Shown: piece by piece, positions 63,452-64,000 of the stretch
How the letters are laid out: every line of letters starts with the position of its first letter
Numbering within the stretch: position 1 is the stretch's first letter
Source: Jatrophihabitans endophyticus
GTDB taxonomy: Bacteria; Actinomycetota; Actinomycetes; Mycobacteriales; Jatrophihabitantaceae
Direction: 5' to 3'
DNA length: 64,000 nt
Assembly: GCF_900129455.1 (NCBI RefSeq)
Contig: NZ_FQVU01000001.1
Span: 310,001-374,000, forward strand
The notes under the pieces: model-generated
Database searches by the model: none
What the model saw: the letters and a program-made list of their open reading frames with translations, nothing else
Told to the model about the DNA's origin: nothing
Translations under genes and position numbers: made by a program

Positions 63452-64000
63452 CCGCACCGCCACCGGCCCGCGTCGAGCTGCGTCGCGTCGCGCTCTACGT
63501 CGGCGGCCTGCTCGGGCCCTTCGGCGGCGGCATCACCGCCGCGATGCTGCCCGAGCTCGGCGGCAGCTTCGACGTCCCGGTCACGACGGCGGGGCTCGCG
63601 CTCACGCTGTACTTCGTGCCGTTCGCGGGCCTGCAGCTCGTCTCGGGCACGCTCGGCGAGCGGTGGGGACGGCGCCGGACCACCCGGATCGCCTACGTGG
63701 TCTACGCGCTGGCCAGCGTGCTCTGCGCCGTCGCCCCGGACGCCGGAACGTTCTTCGCCGGCCGGGTGGTGCAGGGCGCGGCGAACGCGTTCACCACGCC
63801 GCTGCTCGTCGCCGGGCTGGTCGAGGCCGTCCCCGCCGCGGCGCTGTCACGCGCGGTCGGGGTGTTCGGGGCGTGCCAGGCCGCCGGGCAGACCCTCGCC
63901 CCGCTGGTCGGCGCGCTCTCGACGACGATCACCTGGCGCCTCGCGTTCGTCGTCGTCGCCGCGGTGGCGGTGCTGCTCGCGCTGGCCCCGCCGGCCGGCG
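63448..64000 (+). CDS. MFS transporter, truncated by the window edge
   Basis: The first 184 codons of a major facilitator protein; no stop before the window ends. Visible: a first helix (VALYVGGLLGPFGGGITAAM), a second helix and the inter-helix signature GERWGRRRTTR, then further hydrophobic helices up to VVVAAVAVLLALAPP. It probably has 12 membrane segments in full. GTG overlaps the kinase stop. Drug or metabolite export by family; substrate unknown. Confidence 0.88.
   Translation, partial: MTAPPPARVELRRVALYVGGLLGPFGGGITAAMLPELGGSFDVPVTTAGLALTLYFVPFAGLQLVSGTLGERWGRRRTTRIAYVVYALASVLCAVAPDAGTFFAGRVVQGAANAFTTPLLVAGLVEAVPAAALSRAVGVFGACQAAGQTLAPLVGALSTTITWRLAFVVVAAVAVLLALAPPAG

Overview
The window is very GC-rich DNA with many GTG starts and genes overlapping by ATGA or GTGA, which points to an actinomycete (Actinomycetota); I cannot name the genus. 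Bases 1 to about 51,100 are a large nonribosomal peptide (NRPS) gene cluster that runs off the left edge. About 52,700-64,000 looks like ordinary chromosome. A short, partly lower-GC strip lies between them (a small HTH gene, a secreted inhibitor-like gene, a decayed zinc-finger gene), followed by tRNA-Val(CAC) whose 3' end faces the cluster.

Layout. (1) 3-7,522 (+): adenylation domain (left-truncated), LysZ-type kinase, lone condensation domain, C-A(Ser)-T NRPS, tryptophan-2,3-dioxygenase-like protein. (2) 7,574-10,228 (-): thioesterase, free carrier protein, sulfotransferase, type II thioesterase. (3) 10,334-37,424 (+): a 17-gene, almost gap-free operon. It holds an unusual protein pair (187 and 364 aa), a C-A-T NRPS, two acyl-CoA dehydrogenase-like proteins, a P450, a DegT-type aminotransferase, a split transketolase, LysW, LysX, LysY, LysK, a C-A-T NRPS, a FAAL-T-C-A(Ser)-T NRPS, a giant MFS transporter/M28 metallopeptidase fusion, and MbtH. 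(4) 37,399-41,753 (-): ATP-grasp protein and A-T-thioesterase NRPS. (5) 41,797-44,835 (+): A-T-C NRPS. (6) 44,772-46,966 (-): PLP enzyme and Fe(II)/2-oxoglutarate hydroxylase. (7) 47,146-48,579 (+): aldehyde dehydrogenase. (8) 48,584-51,095 (-): SbnB-like, SbnA-like and an unknown protein. (9) 51,441-52,308: HTH protein and secreted I36-like protein. (10) 52,791 onward: histidine kinase, sulfatase, P450, lipoprotein, hemerythrin-like protein, proline iminopeptidase, family A DNA polymerase, FMN hydroxy-acid oxidase, small kinase, MFS (truncated at the right edge).

How the genes may work together. LysW/X/Z/Y/K with a split transketolase and an aminotransferase is the gene set used by actinomycetes to build a C7 diamino-dihydroxy acid (DADH type) on an amino-group carrier protein, as reported for vazabitide and azinomycin. 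A sulfotransferase and an unusual two-protein unit nearby suggest that the residue is sulfated and closed to an aziridine (inference). SbnA/SbnB homologues should supply L-2,3-diaminopropionate, a VioC/AsnO-type oxygenase a hydroxylated amino acid, and the TDO-like protein an oxidised tryptophan. Two adenylation domains carry a clear serine code. The FAAL module would start the chain with a fatty acid. The MFS-M28 fusion could export the acylated peptide and trim it outside the cell, a prodrug-type self-protection well suited to a DNA-alkylating product. That fusion and the combination of the carrier-protein and diaminopropionate pathways with a lipo-initiated NRPS are the most interesting things here.
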